Shown: in pieces, positions 34,524 through 45,531 of the stretch
Numbering within the stretch: the first letter of the stretch is position 1
How the letters are laid out: every line of letters begins with the position of its first letter
Source: Altimarinus sp041659565
GTDB lineage: Bacteria; Patescibacteriota; Gracilibacteria; BD1-5; UBA6164
NCBI GenBank assembly: GCA_041659565.1
Contig: JBAZXZ010000007.1
Coordinates: 1-64,000 of the forward strand
Length of the DNA: 64,000 bases
Reading direction: 5' to 3'
Made by a program: the position numbers and the translations under genes
The notes under the pieces: model-generated
The model's input: the letters and a program-made list of their open reading frames with translations, nothing else
Databases searched by the model: none
Told to the model about the DNA's origin: nothing

Positions 34524-35453
34524 ATGAAACATTTTTTAAAACTCAGTGATTTTTCTAAAGAAGAAATTTTAGAGATATTGGAACTAGCTTTTCAAATCAA
34601 ACAAGAAACAAAAGCATGAATTTTTAAAGATTATATGAAGAAAAAAACTCTTGGAATGATTTTTGAAAAATCTTCAACAAGAACAAGAGTAAGTTTTGAA
34701 ACAGGAATCTATCAACTTGGATGACAATGAATATTTCTATCATCAAACGATATCCAATTAGGAAGATGAGAACCATTAAAAGATACTTCTAGAGTTCTCT
34801 CAACTATGGTTGATATGGTTATGATTAGAACTTTTGGTCAAGAAAGATTGGATGAATTTGCAAAGTATTCAAGTATTCCAGTGATTAATTGACTAAGTAA
34901 TGAATTTCATCCAGTACAAATTATGGCAGACTATATGACTATAATTGAGCAAAATAAACAAGATAATCTAGTTGTTGCTTATGTCTGAGATGGCAACAAT
35001 ATAGCTCATTCTTGGTTAAATCTAGCTTCAAAATTATGATTTGAATTAAAAATTGCTACACCAAAATGATATGAGGTAAATCAAAATATTTTGGAAAATG
35101 CTTTAAAAATGAGTAAGATAAGTTGAGCAAAAATTATAATTAGCAATGACCCAAAAGAAATAGTAAAATGAGCAACTGTAGTTACAACAGATACTTGGGT
35201 TTCGATGTGACAGGAACAAGAGAAAGAAAAAAGAATAGCAGATTTCAAATGATTTATAGTTGATGAAAAACTTATGAAATTATCAGATAAAAACTCTATT
35301 TTTCTACATTGTCTACCTGCTTACAGAGGATATGAAGTAAGTGAAAATGTCTTGGAATGAAGCCAAAGTGTAGTATGGCAAGAAGCAGAAAACAGACTTC
35401 ATGTTCAAAAATGAATTATGGTATGGCTTCAAAATAATAAAGATAAAATATAA
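34524..35453 (+). CDS. argF: Ornithine carbamoyltransferase
   Basis: Enzyme of 309 residues making citrulline from ornithine and carbamoyl phosphate. Carbamoyl phosphate site EKSSTRTRVSFE, FHPVQIMADYMTI, ornithine-side loop and HCLPAYRGYEVSENVLEG are present; DTWVSMGQEQEKEKR is the ornithine-specific SMG motif. Spacing to argG is 18 bases and to argH 16 bases. It could also run in the catabolic direction, but neighbours and the Arg leader favour biosynthesis from ornithine or citrulline. No arginine genes upstream of ornithine are visible here. Confidence 0.93.
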
Positions 35454-35469
35454 TTTAACTTAAAATATT

Positions 35470-36660
35470 ATGAAAAAAATATGGCAAAAAAATAGTACTC
35501 AAGGTATAAATTCCCTTATAGAAGATTACACTGTATGAATTGATTATTTACTTGATATGGAATTAATCTCGTATGATATCATCTGATCAAAAGCTCATGT
35601 CAAAATGCTAAATAAAATCTCAGTTTTAACAGATTCTGAGAAAAATTCTCTTTTACAATGATTAGATGAAATCTGAGAATTAGTAAAAAAATGAGATTTC
35701 ACAATATTAAAATCAGAAGAAGATTGTCATACAGCAATTGAATCTTATCTAACAGAAAAATACCCTAATATTTGAACAAAAGTCCATACTTGAAGGTCAA
35801 GAAATGATCAAATTCTAGTTACTACAAGGTTATTTACAATAGATAAAGTTTCTAAAATTATAGAATCTATAGAAACACTGATAAACTCTTTTGAAAACAA
35901 AATAAAAGAAGTTTGAGATACAAAAATGCCCGGTTATACACATATGCAAAAAGCTATGCCATCAAGTGTATGAATGTGGCTTTGATCAATTCATGATTCT
36001 CTGCAAGATGATTTACTCCTAGTAAAAACAGCTCTAGAAATCAATAATCAAAATCCCCTTTGAAGTGTTGCCTGATTTTGAGAAAATGTATTTTGACTAG
36101 ACAAAGAATTCACTGCAAAAGAATTATGATTTAAAAAAGTCCAATCAAACCCAATGTATGCAAGTTACAGTAGGTGAAAATTTGAGCATATTATATTGCA
36201 AGCACTTAGCCAAGTAATGATGGATTTATGAAAATTTGCTTCAGATATGGTATTATTTTGAACAAAAGAATTTGATTATTTTACACTACCAGATGAGTTC
36301 AAAACTGGATCAAGTGTAATGCCCCAAAAGAAAAATTGGGATGTAATGGAACTAGTTAGGTGAAATTCCAATTTATTTCAAGGTTATGAATATCAAGTAA
36401 AAGAAATATTTAAAAACCTACTAAGCTGATACAACAGAGATTTTCAACTAACAAAAGAACCTTATCTAAAATGAATAAAACTAACAGAAGATACTGTTAA
36501 AATATGTAATCTAGTAATAAATAATCTATGAGTTAATAAATCTAAACTAGAACTTGCCTGCTCAGAAGAATTGTATGCCACAGAAGAAGCTTACAAACTT
36601 GTAAAAGCCTGAGTGAGTTTTAGGAATGCTTATAAGATTGTAGGAGAGAAATATCTGTAG
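35470..36660 (+). CDS. argH: Argininosuccinate lyase
   Basis: Enzyme of 396 residues of the fumarase/aspartase superfamily splitting argininosuccinate into arginine and fumarate. Visible: HTGRSRNDQILVTTRL, PGYTHMQKAMPSSVGMWL and the signature loop GSSVMPQKKNWDVMELVRG with the catalytic Ser. Somewhat shorter than E. coli ArgH (457), mostly at the C-terminus. Last gene of the operon; a repeat-rich gap follows. Confidence 0.93.
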
Positions 36661-36782
36661 AAATAATAATAGTATTATTACTTCCTGTCATTCTGAGGCT
36701 TTTACGAAGAATCCCTTAAGCATTTTTTTATGATGTAATCCTAGTTTAAGGGATTCTTAATTTCATTTAGTATAATACAATT
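36661..36782. repeat. Degenerate palindromic element after argH
   Basis: Non-coding. TGTCAT at 36686-36691 opens a copy of the interspersed element whose closing ATGACA is lost; inner arms GAATCCCTTAA and TTAAGGGATTC form a hairpin that could also end argH transcription. No gene seen. Confidence 0.5.
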
Positions 36783-36912
36783 TAGTCTTACTTTTGAATC
36801 CAAAAGTAGCAAAAGATTTAGGGGGTTTCGAAATTCAGAATTAAAGTTCTGTGCCTTCTGTAAGTAGTCACTAGAATCTCACCCCCTAAGACCCAATATT
36901 TCTAAATGTTTT
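36783..36912 (-). repeat. Intergenic repeat family, reverse-oriented copy
   Basis: About 130 bases recognisably related, in reverse orientation, to 58290-58420: the stem CTTACTTTTG/CAAAAGTAAG, then GCAAAAGATTTAGGGGG, a divergent middle with CACTA..TCTCACCCCC, and CATATTTCTAAATGTTT-like end. Non-coding. Confidence 0.65.
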
Positions 36913-36921
36913 TAGAGATTT

Positions 36922-37011
36922 TGTCATCCTGAGTTTTTACGAAGGATCCCTTTAGCAATGCTCATATAATAAACTAAATTTAAGGGATTCTTCATTTCAT
37001 TCAGAATGACA
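36922..37011. repeat. Complete palindromic element (TGTCAT/ATGACA), intergenic
   Basis: A 90-base element with intact outer ends TGTCAT (36922-36927) and ATGACA (37006-37011) and inner arms around GGATCCCTTTAG and TTAAGGGATTC. Same family as the copies that sit inside pbpC, uvrD and the Elp3-like gene, here in non-coding DNA. Confidence 0.65.
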
Positions 37012-37084
37012 AATAAGCTCTGTTTTTCACTGAGTGGTCAATTGAAAGGTAAAACTATTCTTTCACCTTAAATTTGCTTTCAGA

Positions 37085-37185
37085 TATGAAAAAAGACCGG
37101 GAAACGATTCAGGGGTTTTTAAGGGGAACGACGTCCCCTTAAATCTTTTGCTTACTTTTGAATCCAAAAGTAAGAAGTAATTACA
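37085..37185 (+). repeat. Intergenic repeat family, forward copy
   Basis: Contains AAGGGGAACGACGTCCCCTT (a GC-rich hairpin), AAATCTTTTG, the stem CTTACTTTTG/CAAAAGTAAG at 37151-37174 and AAGTAATTACATTG, matching the end of the 58290-58420 copy. The stretch 37012-37084 between elements holds no recognisable gene. Confidence 0.6.
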
Positions 37186-37295
37186 TTGTTTTCTAATAAA
37201 TATTAAAGTTTAATTTAAAATAAATTATTACAAAAGAATTTACAAAGATAATAATATGAATAAAATAAAAGCTCAAATACTTTAAAAAATCCCTT

Positions 37296-39022
37296 ATGAA
37301 AAAAAATATACAACCAAAAAAAGGTAACTTAATAAATCTACTTAAACCATATGCTTGGCTTGTAGTATGATTACTTGTATTAACTATCCTAAGTAATGGA
37401 TTAAATCTAAGTATTCCAAAAGTTATATCATTTGCAATTGATTCATACACAAAATGAACTCTTGATCTATATACCACAGTAATAGAATTTTTTGTGATAT
37501 CTATTGTGATATTTATACTTGTATATTTGCAAAATATTTTTCAAGTTTATACTGCTGAATTAGTTGCCAAAGACTTGAGAAGTAAACTTATAAAAAAAAT
37601 ATCCCTTCAAGACTATAATTATATACAAACTGTTAGTCCTTCAAAACTCCTTACAAATATAACTTCCGATGTTGATTCTGTAAAGACATTTGTTTCTGGA
37701 GCTATATCATCAATTATATCTTCAGTTTTTTTGATTATCTGAGCAAGTATCCTTTTAATAATGATAAATTGGCAACTCGCTCTCGCAGTTTTGACTATTG
37801 TCCCAATAATTTGAATTGCCTTTTTTATTATATTTTCAAATGTAAGTAAACTGTTTAAAGCAGCACAAGAAACTATAGATTGGCTTAATAAAATAATAAA
37901 TGAAAGTATACTAGGATCAGCATTAATCAGAATTCTAAACTCACAAACTTTTGAGTACAGAAAATTTATAGAAGCAAACGAAAAATCAAAAGAAATCTGA
38001 TTTTCAATCTTGGGATTTTTTGCCACACTTATCCCTATTATAATGTTTTTCTCAAACCTTGCAATTTTGATAATTTTGGTGCTTTGAGGACACTTTGTAA
38101 TACTTGGAACGATAAGCCTTTGAGATTTTGTAGCATTTAATGCTTACTTATCAATCCTTATTTTCCCAATCATAATAATCTGATTTATGAGTACTGTTAT
38201 AGCTCAAGCATCTGCTTCCTATGGTCGTATCTTGGATGTACTTGATTCAAAAGAGGAAGTAGATGAATGAAATGTAGTAAAAAAACTTGATTGATCTATA
38301 AGTATGAAAAACATTGGCTTAAATTTTGGAGATAAATGTGCTCTCAGAAATATAAACTTTTCTATAAAACCAAATACTAGAACTGCCATAATTTGACCAA
38401 CAGCAGCCTGAAAAACTCAGCTTCTAAATATATTAACAGGACTAATAAAACCTAGTACTTGATTAGTCAAGTATGACTCAAATACCATAAATGAATATAA
38501 TAAAAATCTTTTTATGAACAAATTGGTTTAGTATTTCAAGATAGTACTCTATTTAATCTAACTCTAAGAGAAAATATAGCATTTAGTAATACTGTAAAAG
38601 ATGCTGATATTGCAAAAGCTATAGATACAGCAGAACTTAGAGACCTAATTAATTCCTTACCAAAATGACTAGACACGATAGTTTCAGAAAGATGAACTAG
38701 TCTATCTGGGTGACAAAAACAAAGAATTATGCTAGCTAGAGCATTGGCTATAAATCCAAAAATCCTGCTACTTGATGATTTTACAGCTAGACTTGATATA
38801 AAAACTGAGAAAAAAATCTTGGAAAATGTACAAAAAAATTATCCGCTGGTTACTCTTATCTCAGTAACTCAAAAAATAGAATCCATAAAAGATTATGACA
38901 ATATTATTTTACTTATGGAATGAGAAATCCTAGCTATCTGAAAACATACAGAACTCTTAAAAACATCTCCAGAATATATCCAAATTTTTAATTCACAATT
39001 AAGCACAAACAATGAATACTAA
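37296..39022 (+). pseudogene. ABC exporter half-transporter, frameshifted
   Basis: Reads as an ABC exporter subunit with six membrane helices (residues ~20-290) and an ATPase domain with Walker A GPTAAGKTQ. At the run of five T (38509-38513) the frame breaks: frame 1 stops at TAG 38529-38531 after NLFMNKLV. A one-base backward shift continues with YEQIGLVFQDSTLFNLTLRE, signature SLSGGQKQRIMLARALA, Walker B ILLLDDFTARLD, and ends at 39022. So one base is missing relative to an intact gene. This may be a real mutation, slippage that restores the frame, or an assembly error in a homopolymer. The last 11 bases overlap the partner gene, so both would be coexpressed. Confidence 0.8.
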
Positions 39023-40781
39023 TTATAAACTTAAAAGAGGTGAAGACAAAAAAAAGAAAAGTGTAAAAATGAAGTCTTCTCTGAAGAAACTATATCCATA
39101 CTTAAGCGAAGAAAAACCAAAACTTCTAATCACTTTGATAGCAGTTATTATCGTTGCCTGAGCAAATCTGATTGCCCCAATTATAATCTGATTCACAATA
39201 GATAATTATATAAAAATAAAAGATTATCACGGGATATTGGTCAATTCTGGATGGCTTTTTTTAATCTATATAATCTGAAGTATCGCTGCATATATACAAA
39301 CAAAATCTATGTGATGAGTTTGAAGAAGACTTTTATTTAGCTTGAGAAATACTATTTTCAACAAACTTCAAGAACTACCAATAGAATTTTTTAATCAAAA
39401 CAAAGCCGGAGATTTGATTTCGAGAATAAACAACGATACAGACAAACTAAATCAATTTATTTCTCAAGCACTAATGCAATTTGTAAGAAATTTTTTCCTA
39501 ATTGTTTGAACTGGTATCTTTATATTATTTTTAAATTTTGAACTAGCTATTGCTACACTATTACCAGCAATAATTGTATTGATACTGACACAAATACTTT
39601 CTCCTCGGGTTAAAAGAAAAAATCTAGAAAGTCTGCAATCTACTTGAAATCTAAGCTCTGAAATACAAGAAAGTCTAGGTAGCTTCAAAGTTATACTTGC
39701 ATTTAACCGTTTGGATTATTTTAGAAACAAATTTGAAACTTCAAATGAAAAAAATTATAAAGCAGCATTTTGAGCCTGAGTTGCAAGTAATATATTTACC
39801 CCAATTTACTGACTAGCTTCAAATCTAGCTTGACTTATAAGTCTATGTTTTTGATTATACTTGATAACAACTTGAAATCTAACAATAGGTTTACTTATAA
39901 GTTTTCAATTTTATGTAAACAATTTCTATTCCCCTCTTCAACAAATTGCCTCAATCTGGGCATCATTTCAAGGAGCACTAGCATCACTTGATAGGATATG
40001 GGAAATAATCTGACTTCATACAAACATAAAAGTAATAGACAATAAAAAAACTATAAACAATAATTCTATACTTGAATTTAAAAATGTATTTTTTCGTTAT
40101 CCAGAATGAGAAAATATCTTGAAAGATATAAATTTCACACTAGAAAAATGAAAAACATATGCTCTAGTATGACCAACAGGATGATGAAAAACAACAACAG
40201 CATCACTTATGGCAAGACTTTATGATCCGACTGAATGAACTGTATTTTTAGACTGAAAAGATATTTGTTCATACAAGCATAGTGATAGAGCCAAAAAAAT
40301 CTGATTTATATTACAAGAACCATTCTTGTTTTCAGGAACCCTAAAAGACAATATCCTTTACTGAAACGACAAATATAAAAATTATTCAAACAAAGATCTA
40401 ACTGAAGTTTTGAAAAAAGCAGATTTATACAATCTAGTATCCAAATTCGACAAATGACTAGACACAGAAATTACCACAAGTTCCGAATCTATAAGTCTAT
40501 GACAAAAGCAACTAATCGCATTTGTAAGAGCATTCCTCAGAAATCCTGAACTACTTATACTAGACGAAGCGACTGCCAATATAGACACAGTCACAGAACA
40601 ATTACTAGATGAAATACTTAGTAAATTACCAAAAACTACAACAAAAGTTATAATCGCACACAGGCTAAATACTATCAAAAATGCCGATGAAATATTCTTT
40701 GTAAATTCATGAGTTATAACAGTAGCACATTCTATGGAAAATGCAATGGAGATGCTGTTTAGTGGGAAGAGAGGTGGGTAG
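39012..40781 (+). CDS. ABC exporter half-transporter (MsbA/BmrA-like)
   Basis: Protein of 589 residues with an N-terminal six-helix exporter domain and a C-terminal ATPase: Walker A VGPTGGGKTTTASLM, Q-loop ILQEPFLFSGTLKDNI, signature ISLGQKQLIAFVRAFL, Walker B LLILDEATANID and switch AHRLNTI. The signature is SLGQK instead of SGGQ, a weak variant. It likely pairs with the preceding subunit as a heterodimeric exporter of lipids, drugs or peptides. Its 3' end, from about 40627, is repeated twice downstream (41834 and 42947). Codon 199 is CGG. Confidence 0.88.
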
Positions 40782-40853
40782 GAAAAGTTAAAAATATTAA
40801 AAAATTATTTGATTTTAGAAAATTATGTATATACTAAGTGTATATTACATATT
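40627..40853 (+). repeat. Exporter 3'-end repeat, copy A (in the gene)
   Basis: Spans the last ~150 coding bases (ACACAGGCTAAATACTATC onward), the stop, and ~70 bases with a promoter-like TTGATT and TATACT inside a near-palindrome ATATAC-TAAGT-GTATAT that precedes the BRO-type gene. The same block recurs as copies B and C. Confidence 0.75.
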
Positions 40854-40886
40854 TTTTGAAAGTAATTTATATTTTAATTTAAGGTT

Positions 40887-41723
40887 ATGATTGATAAAAA
40901 TATTTCAATTTTCGAATGAAAAAAAATCAGAAAAATTTATGATGAGAAAAAAGAAAAATGGTATTTTTCAGTTATAGATATAGTTTGAGCTTTGATAGAA
41001 CAAGAGGATTATAATAAAAATAGAAAGTATTGGAATAAATTAGCTGAAAGGCTCAGAAATGAATGAAGTGAAGTGGTGACAAATTGTCACCAGTTGAAAA
41101 TGTTAGCAAAAGATAATAAAATGAGATTAACAGATGTAGCAGATGTAGAAACTTTATTAAGGATTATTCAAACAGTTCCAAGTAAAAAAGCTGAACCTAT
41201 CAAGTTATGGTTAGCTCGTGTAGGTTATGAAAGAATGCAAGAGATAACTGATCCTGAAAAATCTCTAGACAGAGCAAGAGAAAATTGGTTAAAATCATGA
41301 AGAAGTGAACAATGGATTACAAGGAGAATGGCATGACAAGAAACTAGAAATAAGCTTACTAGTTATTGGGATGAAAACGGAGTAGAAAAGTGAGAAGAAT
41401 TTGCTATTTTAACCAATATTATTCATAGTGAATGGACTTGATTATCAGTTAAAAAACATAAACAACTTAAAAATCTAAAATCACAAAATCTAAGAGATCA
41501 TATGACAGAAGCAGAGCTTATATTTACTGCTTTAGCAGAATTGTCTACTAGAGAGATAGCAGATACTATGAAAACAAAATGACTTAAAGAAAATAAAATC
41601 CCTGCAAAAAAATGATGAGAAATAGCAAAAAATGCTAGAAAAGAATTAGAAAATAAGACTTGAAAAAAGGTAGTAAGTGGGAAGAATTTTTTGAAGAGTG
41701 AGGAAAAGAAAAAACTTAGTTAA
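40887..41723 (+). CDS. BRO-N domain phage antirepressor-like protein
   Basis: Protein of 278 residues with an N-terminal Bro-N-type domain (ISIFEGKKIRKIYDEKKEKW, YFSVIDIVGALIEQED, NEGSEVVTNCHQLKM) and a helical C-terminal part with ARVGYERMQEITDPEKSLDR and ITRRMAGQETRNKL. Such proteins are prophage antirepressors or stand-alone DNA-binding regulators. A perfect 17-base palindrome, GGTGACAAATTGTCACC, lies in its own coding sequence (41075-41091). It is the first of two cassette genes between exporter 3'-end repeats. Confidence 0.8.
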
Positions 41724-41833
41724 TATATTTTCTAGAAAAATCAATAAAATTGGAAAATGGAATTCCTATTTTCCAGAAAAACCCTTAATTTTGGAAAATA
41801 TATTTATTTCATCTAGAACTTTTAAAATAAATA

Positions 41834-42050
41834 ATTACAAAAACTACAACCAAAGTTATCATCGCACACAGGCTAAACACAATCAAAAATGCCGATGAAA
41901 TATTTTTTGTAAATTCATGAGTTATAACAGTAGCACATTCTATGGAAAATGCAATGGAGATGCTGCTCTGGTGGGAAAAGAGGTGGGTAGAAAAAGTTAA
42001 AAATAATTTGATTTTAGGAAAAATATGTATATACTAAGTGTATATTGCGA
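41834..42050 (+). repeat. Exporter 3'-end repeat, copy B
   Basis: Over 200 bases closely matching copy A: the AHRLNTIKNADEIFFVNSG coding block, the region after the stop and the promoter-like ATATAC/GTATAT palindrome. One-base length differences (GCTGCTCTGG against GCTGTTTAGTGG) put its end in another frame, so it is a non-functional gene remnant that now serves as the upstream region of the DinD-type gene. Confidence 0.8.
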
Positions 42051-42078
42051 TATGTTTTATTTTTTAAAATCATTAAAA

Positions 42079-42918
42079 ATGGATAAAAATATTTTTGAAA
42101 GTATAAAAAAAGAAAATGAGTTCTGACAAGATTATTGGTCAGCAAGAGAATTATATAAAATACTTGAATATAGTGAATATAATAAATTTTTACCTGTAAT
42201 AGAAAAAGCAAAAATTGCTTGCAAAAACTCATTACAATCAGAAGTAGAGCACTTCGCCCATGTGAGCGACCCCCAAAAATCTCATAATCAATATGGAGAA
42301 ATAAAATGACAAATCTTAAATGATTATAAACTTTCTCGTTATGCCTGTTATTTGATAATTCAAAATGCTAATCCAAGAAAAGAAATAGTAGCACTATGAC
42401 AAACTTATTTTGCTATTCAAACAAGAAAACAAGAAGTAAATGAACAACTTTTAGAAGATAGTAAAAGAAAATATTTGAGAGATGAGATGTCTCAACATAA
42501 TAAATCTCTTGCAGAAACTGCTGATAAAGCATGAGTAAAGTTATATTGAGTTTTTACAAATTATTGATATATGTGACTTTACAACTGATTAGATGCGAAA
42601 TGAATTCATACAAAAAAACAACTTAAAAAATCTGAAAAGATACTTGATCATATGTGAAGTGAAGAACTTGCAGCAAATCTATTTCGCGCAACTCAAGCAG
42701 AAGCAAAGCTTATAAGAGAAAATATTTTATGAGAGAAAAAAGCAAATCAAACTCATTTTGAAGTATGAAAAGAAGTGAGAGAAACTATTAAAAAACTTTG
42801 AGGAACCATGCCAGAAGAGTTACCCACAACAGATAGTATTATTAAAGTTGAAAAAAAATTGAAAAGTGAGAAGAATTATTTGTGAGAGATGAAGAAAATG
42901 AAGATAGAAAAAAAATAA
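42079..42918 (+). CDS. dinD: DinD family protein
   Basis: Protein of 279 residues matching DNA-damage-inducible protein D: DYWSARELYKILEYSEYNKF, KIACKNSLQSEVEHFAHVSD, DYKLSRYACYLIIQNANPRK, ALGQTYFAIQTRKQE, YGVFTNYGYMGLYNGLDAKG and GSEELAANLFRATQAEAKL. In E. coli DinD inhibits RecA strand exchange; many phage and plasmid homologues act as antirepressor-type regulators. It lies between exporter 3'-end copies B and C with a promoter-like palindrome shared with the BRO gene. Confidence 0.88.
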
Positions 42919-42946
42919 ATTAATATAGATTTTTATTACTACAAGT

Positions 42947-43078
42947 CACAGGCTAAATACTATCAAAAATGCCGATGAAATATTCTTTGTAAATTCATGA
43001 GTTATAACAGTAGCACATTCTATGGAAAATGCAATGGAGATGCTGCTCTGGTGGGAAGAGAGGTGGGTAGAAGAAGTT
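42947..43078 (+). repeat. Exporter 3'-end repeat, copy C
   Basis: About 130 bases starting CACAGGCTAAATACTATC and ending GAGGTGGGTAG, nearly identical to copies A and B, with the CTCTGG variant of copy B. The promoter part of copies A and B is absent; hsdR has its own promoter directly after. Confidence 0.8.
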
Positions 43079-43097
43079 CTCTTTAAAATATTGCTTT

Positions 43098-43126
43098 TTG
43101 TCAGAAAGTTTGTATATTTATATACA
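43098..43126 (+). promoter_or_regulatory. Promoter and palindrome upstream of hsdR
   Basis: T-T-G-T-C-A (43098-43103), 17-base spacer, T-A-T-A-C-A (43121-43126). A perfect inverted repeat TTGTATA/TATACAA with spacer TTTA overlaps the -10 region, so a repressor may bind there. The ATG follows 24 bases later. Confidence 0.6.
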
Positions 43127-43149
43127 ATTTAAATATTACAAATTTTTTC

Positions 43150-45513
43150 ATGAACAAAAAAGAACTAACTGAAAGAGATATTTGTACAAAATACATTAAC
43201 CCAGCACTAATTTCATCAGGTTGGGATTTGGAAAAACAAATTAGAGAAGAAGTTACTTTCACTGACTGAAAAATACTTATTCAAGGTAAAAAAATTTCTA
43301 GAATCAATAAAAAAAGAGCTGATTATATTTTGTATTATAAAAATAATCTTCCAATTGCAGTCATAGAAGCAAAGGATAATAATTATAGTATTTGAGCTGG
43401 TATGCAACAAGCTTTACATTATGCCAAAACTCTTGATATTCCTTTTGTTTATAGTTCAAATTGAGACTGATTTTTAGAGCATGATAGAAGCATTAGTGAC
43501 TGAGTAGTAGAAAAAGAAATAAGTTTAGATAATTTCCCAAATCCAGAAGAGCTTTATAATAGATATTTAAAATCTAAAAATATAACAATTGAACAAAGAA
43601 AAATTATTGAAGAACCATATTATTTAGATATTTCAGGTAAAAGTTCAAGATACTATCAAACAATAGCAATAAATAGAACAATTGAAGCCATATCAAAATG
43701 ACAAGACAGAATACTTCTAGTAATGGCAACATGAACTGGAAAGACTTATACAGCTTTTCAGATAATTTATAGACTTTGGAAAGCAAAAGCTAAAAAAAGA
43801 ATTTTATTTTTGGCTGATAGAAATATTTTGATAGATCAAACAATGACAAATGATTTTAAACCATTTGGAGATGTGATGACAAAAATCAAAAATAGACAGA
43901 TAAACAAAGCTTATGAAATTTATTTAGCTTTGTATCAAGCAGTTACAGGAACCGAAGAAGAAAAAAATATTTTTAAACAATTTAGTCCTGATTTTTTTGA
44001 TTTAATAATTATTGATGAGTGTCATAGATGAAGTGCAAAAGAAGATAGTGCTTGGAGAGAAATTTTGGAATATTTTTCAAATGCAACTCAAATAGGTTTA
44101 ACTGCAACACCAAAAGAAGACGATAAAACATCAAATATACATTATTTTTGAGAACCTATTTATACATATAGTTTGAAACAATGAATTGAAGATTGATTTT
44201 TGGCTCCATATAAGGTTATAAGAATTTGAATAGATATTGATGAATGATGGAGACCAACTACATCAACTTTTGATAAAAATTGAAATCCAGTTGAAGACAG
44301 AATCTATAATACAAAAGATTTTGATAGAAATATAGTAATTGATAATAGAACTAAAATAGTTGCAAAAAAGATAACTCAGTTTTTAAAAGAATCTAATGAT
44401 AGATTTCAAAAAACTATTGTATTTTGTGTAGATATAGACCATGCAGAAAGGATGAGACAAGCTCTTGTAAATGAGAATGCTGATTTGGTAAAGCAAAATA
44501 ATAAATACATAATGAGAATTACTTGAGATAATGAAGAAGGAAAAAATGAACTTGATAATTTTATTGATGTAAATGAGAAATATCCTACAATAGTTACTAC
44601 TTCAAAACTTCTAACTACTTGAGTGGATGCAAAGACTTGTAAACTAATAGTACTAGACCAAAATATAAATTCTATGACAGAATTTAAACAAATTATTGGT
44701 AGATGAACCAGACTTAAAATAGATGCTTGAAAATATTATTTCACGATAATGGATTTCAGAAAAGCAACTAATAACTTTGCTGACCCTGACTTTGACTGAG
44801 AACCAGTAATGATTTATGAACCAAAAGAAAATGACCCAATTATAAAGGATGATACTGATGAAAATGGAAATATACTAATCACTCCAGACAGTACAAATGA
44901 AGAAATATTAGTAGATCCAAATATAGATATAATAGAATGAGGAGGATGAATTAAAAAAGTTTATGTAGACTGAGTAAGAGTAGAAGTAATAAATGAAAGA
45001 ATTCAATATCTTTGAGCAGATGGAAAACTTATTACAGAAAGTTTAAAGGATTATTCAAAGAAAAATATATTATCACAATATAAAAGTTTAGAAGACTTTT
45101 TGACAAGTTGGAAAGAAGCAGATAAAAAAGAAGCAATTATCCAAGAATTACTTGAAAAATGAGTAATTTTAGATGAACTTGAAAAAGATGTTTGAAAAGA
45201 TTTAGACCCATTTGACTTGATTTGTCATATCGCTTTTGATAAACCTGCATTAACAAGGAAAGAAAGAGTAGAAAATGTGAAAAAAAGAAATTATTTTGAA
45301 AAATATTCTCTAGAAGCCAAAGAAGTAATAGAAGCACTTTTGGAAAAATATGCTGAAAGTGGAATTGATACTATCGAAAATATTGAGATTTTGAATATCT
45401 GAAGATTTAGAAAATTTGGAAGTCCTCTTGAAATAATTAGTAGGTTTGGGAAAAAATCAGATTATATAAAAGTAGTTAAAAAGATTGAGGAGATGATTTA
45501 TGAAATTGTTTAG
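43150..45513 (+). CDS. hsdR: Type I restriction enzyme, HsdR subunit
   Basis: Motor and nuclease subunit of 787 residues. N-terminal PD-(D/E)xK nuclease: RADYILYYKNNLPIAVIEAKD. Helicase motifs: RYYQTIAINRTIEAI (Q-like), ATGTGKT (residues 193-199, Gly195 as TGA), DECHRG at 289-294, GLTATP, then domain 2 with TIVTTSKLLTTGVDA and QIIGRGTRL. The C-terminal HsdR assembly domain follows (EVIEALLEKYAESG). Shorter than EcoR124-type HsdR (over 1000) but typical of the compact group. It translocates and cuts unmodified foreign DNA together with HsdM and HsdS encoded downstream. Confidence 0.93.
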
Positions 45514-45531
45514 ATTTTAATTTTAAATTAT

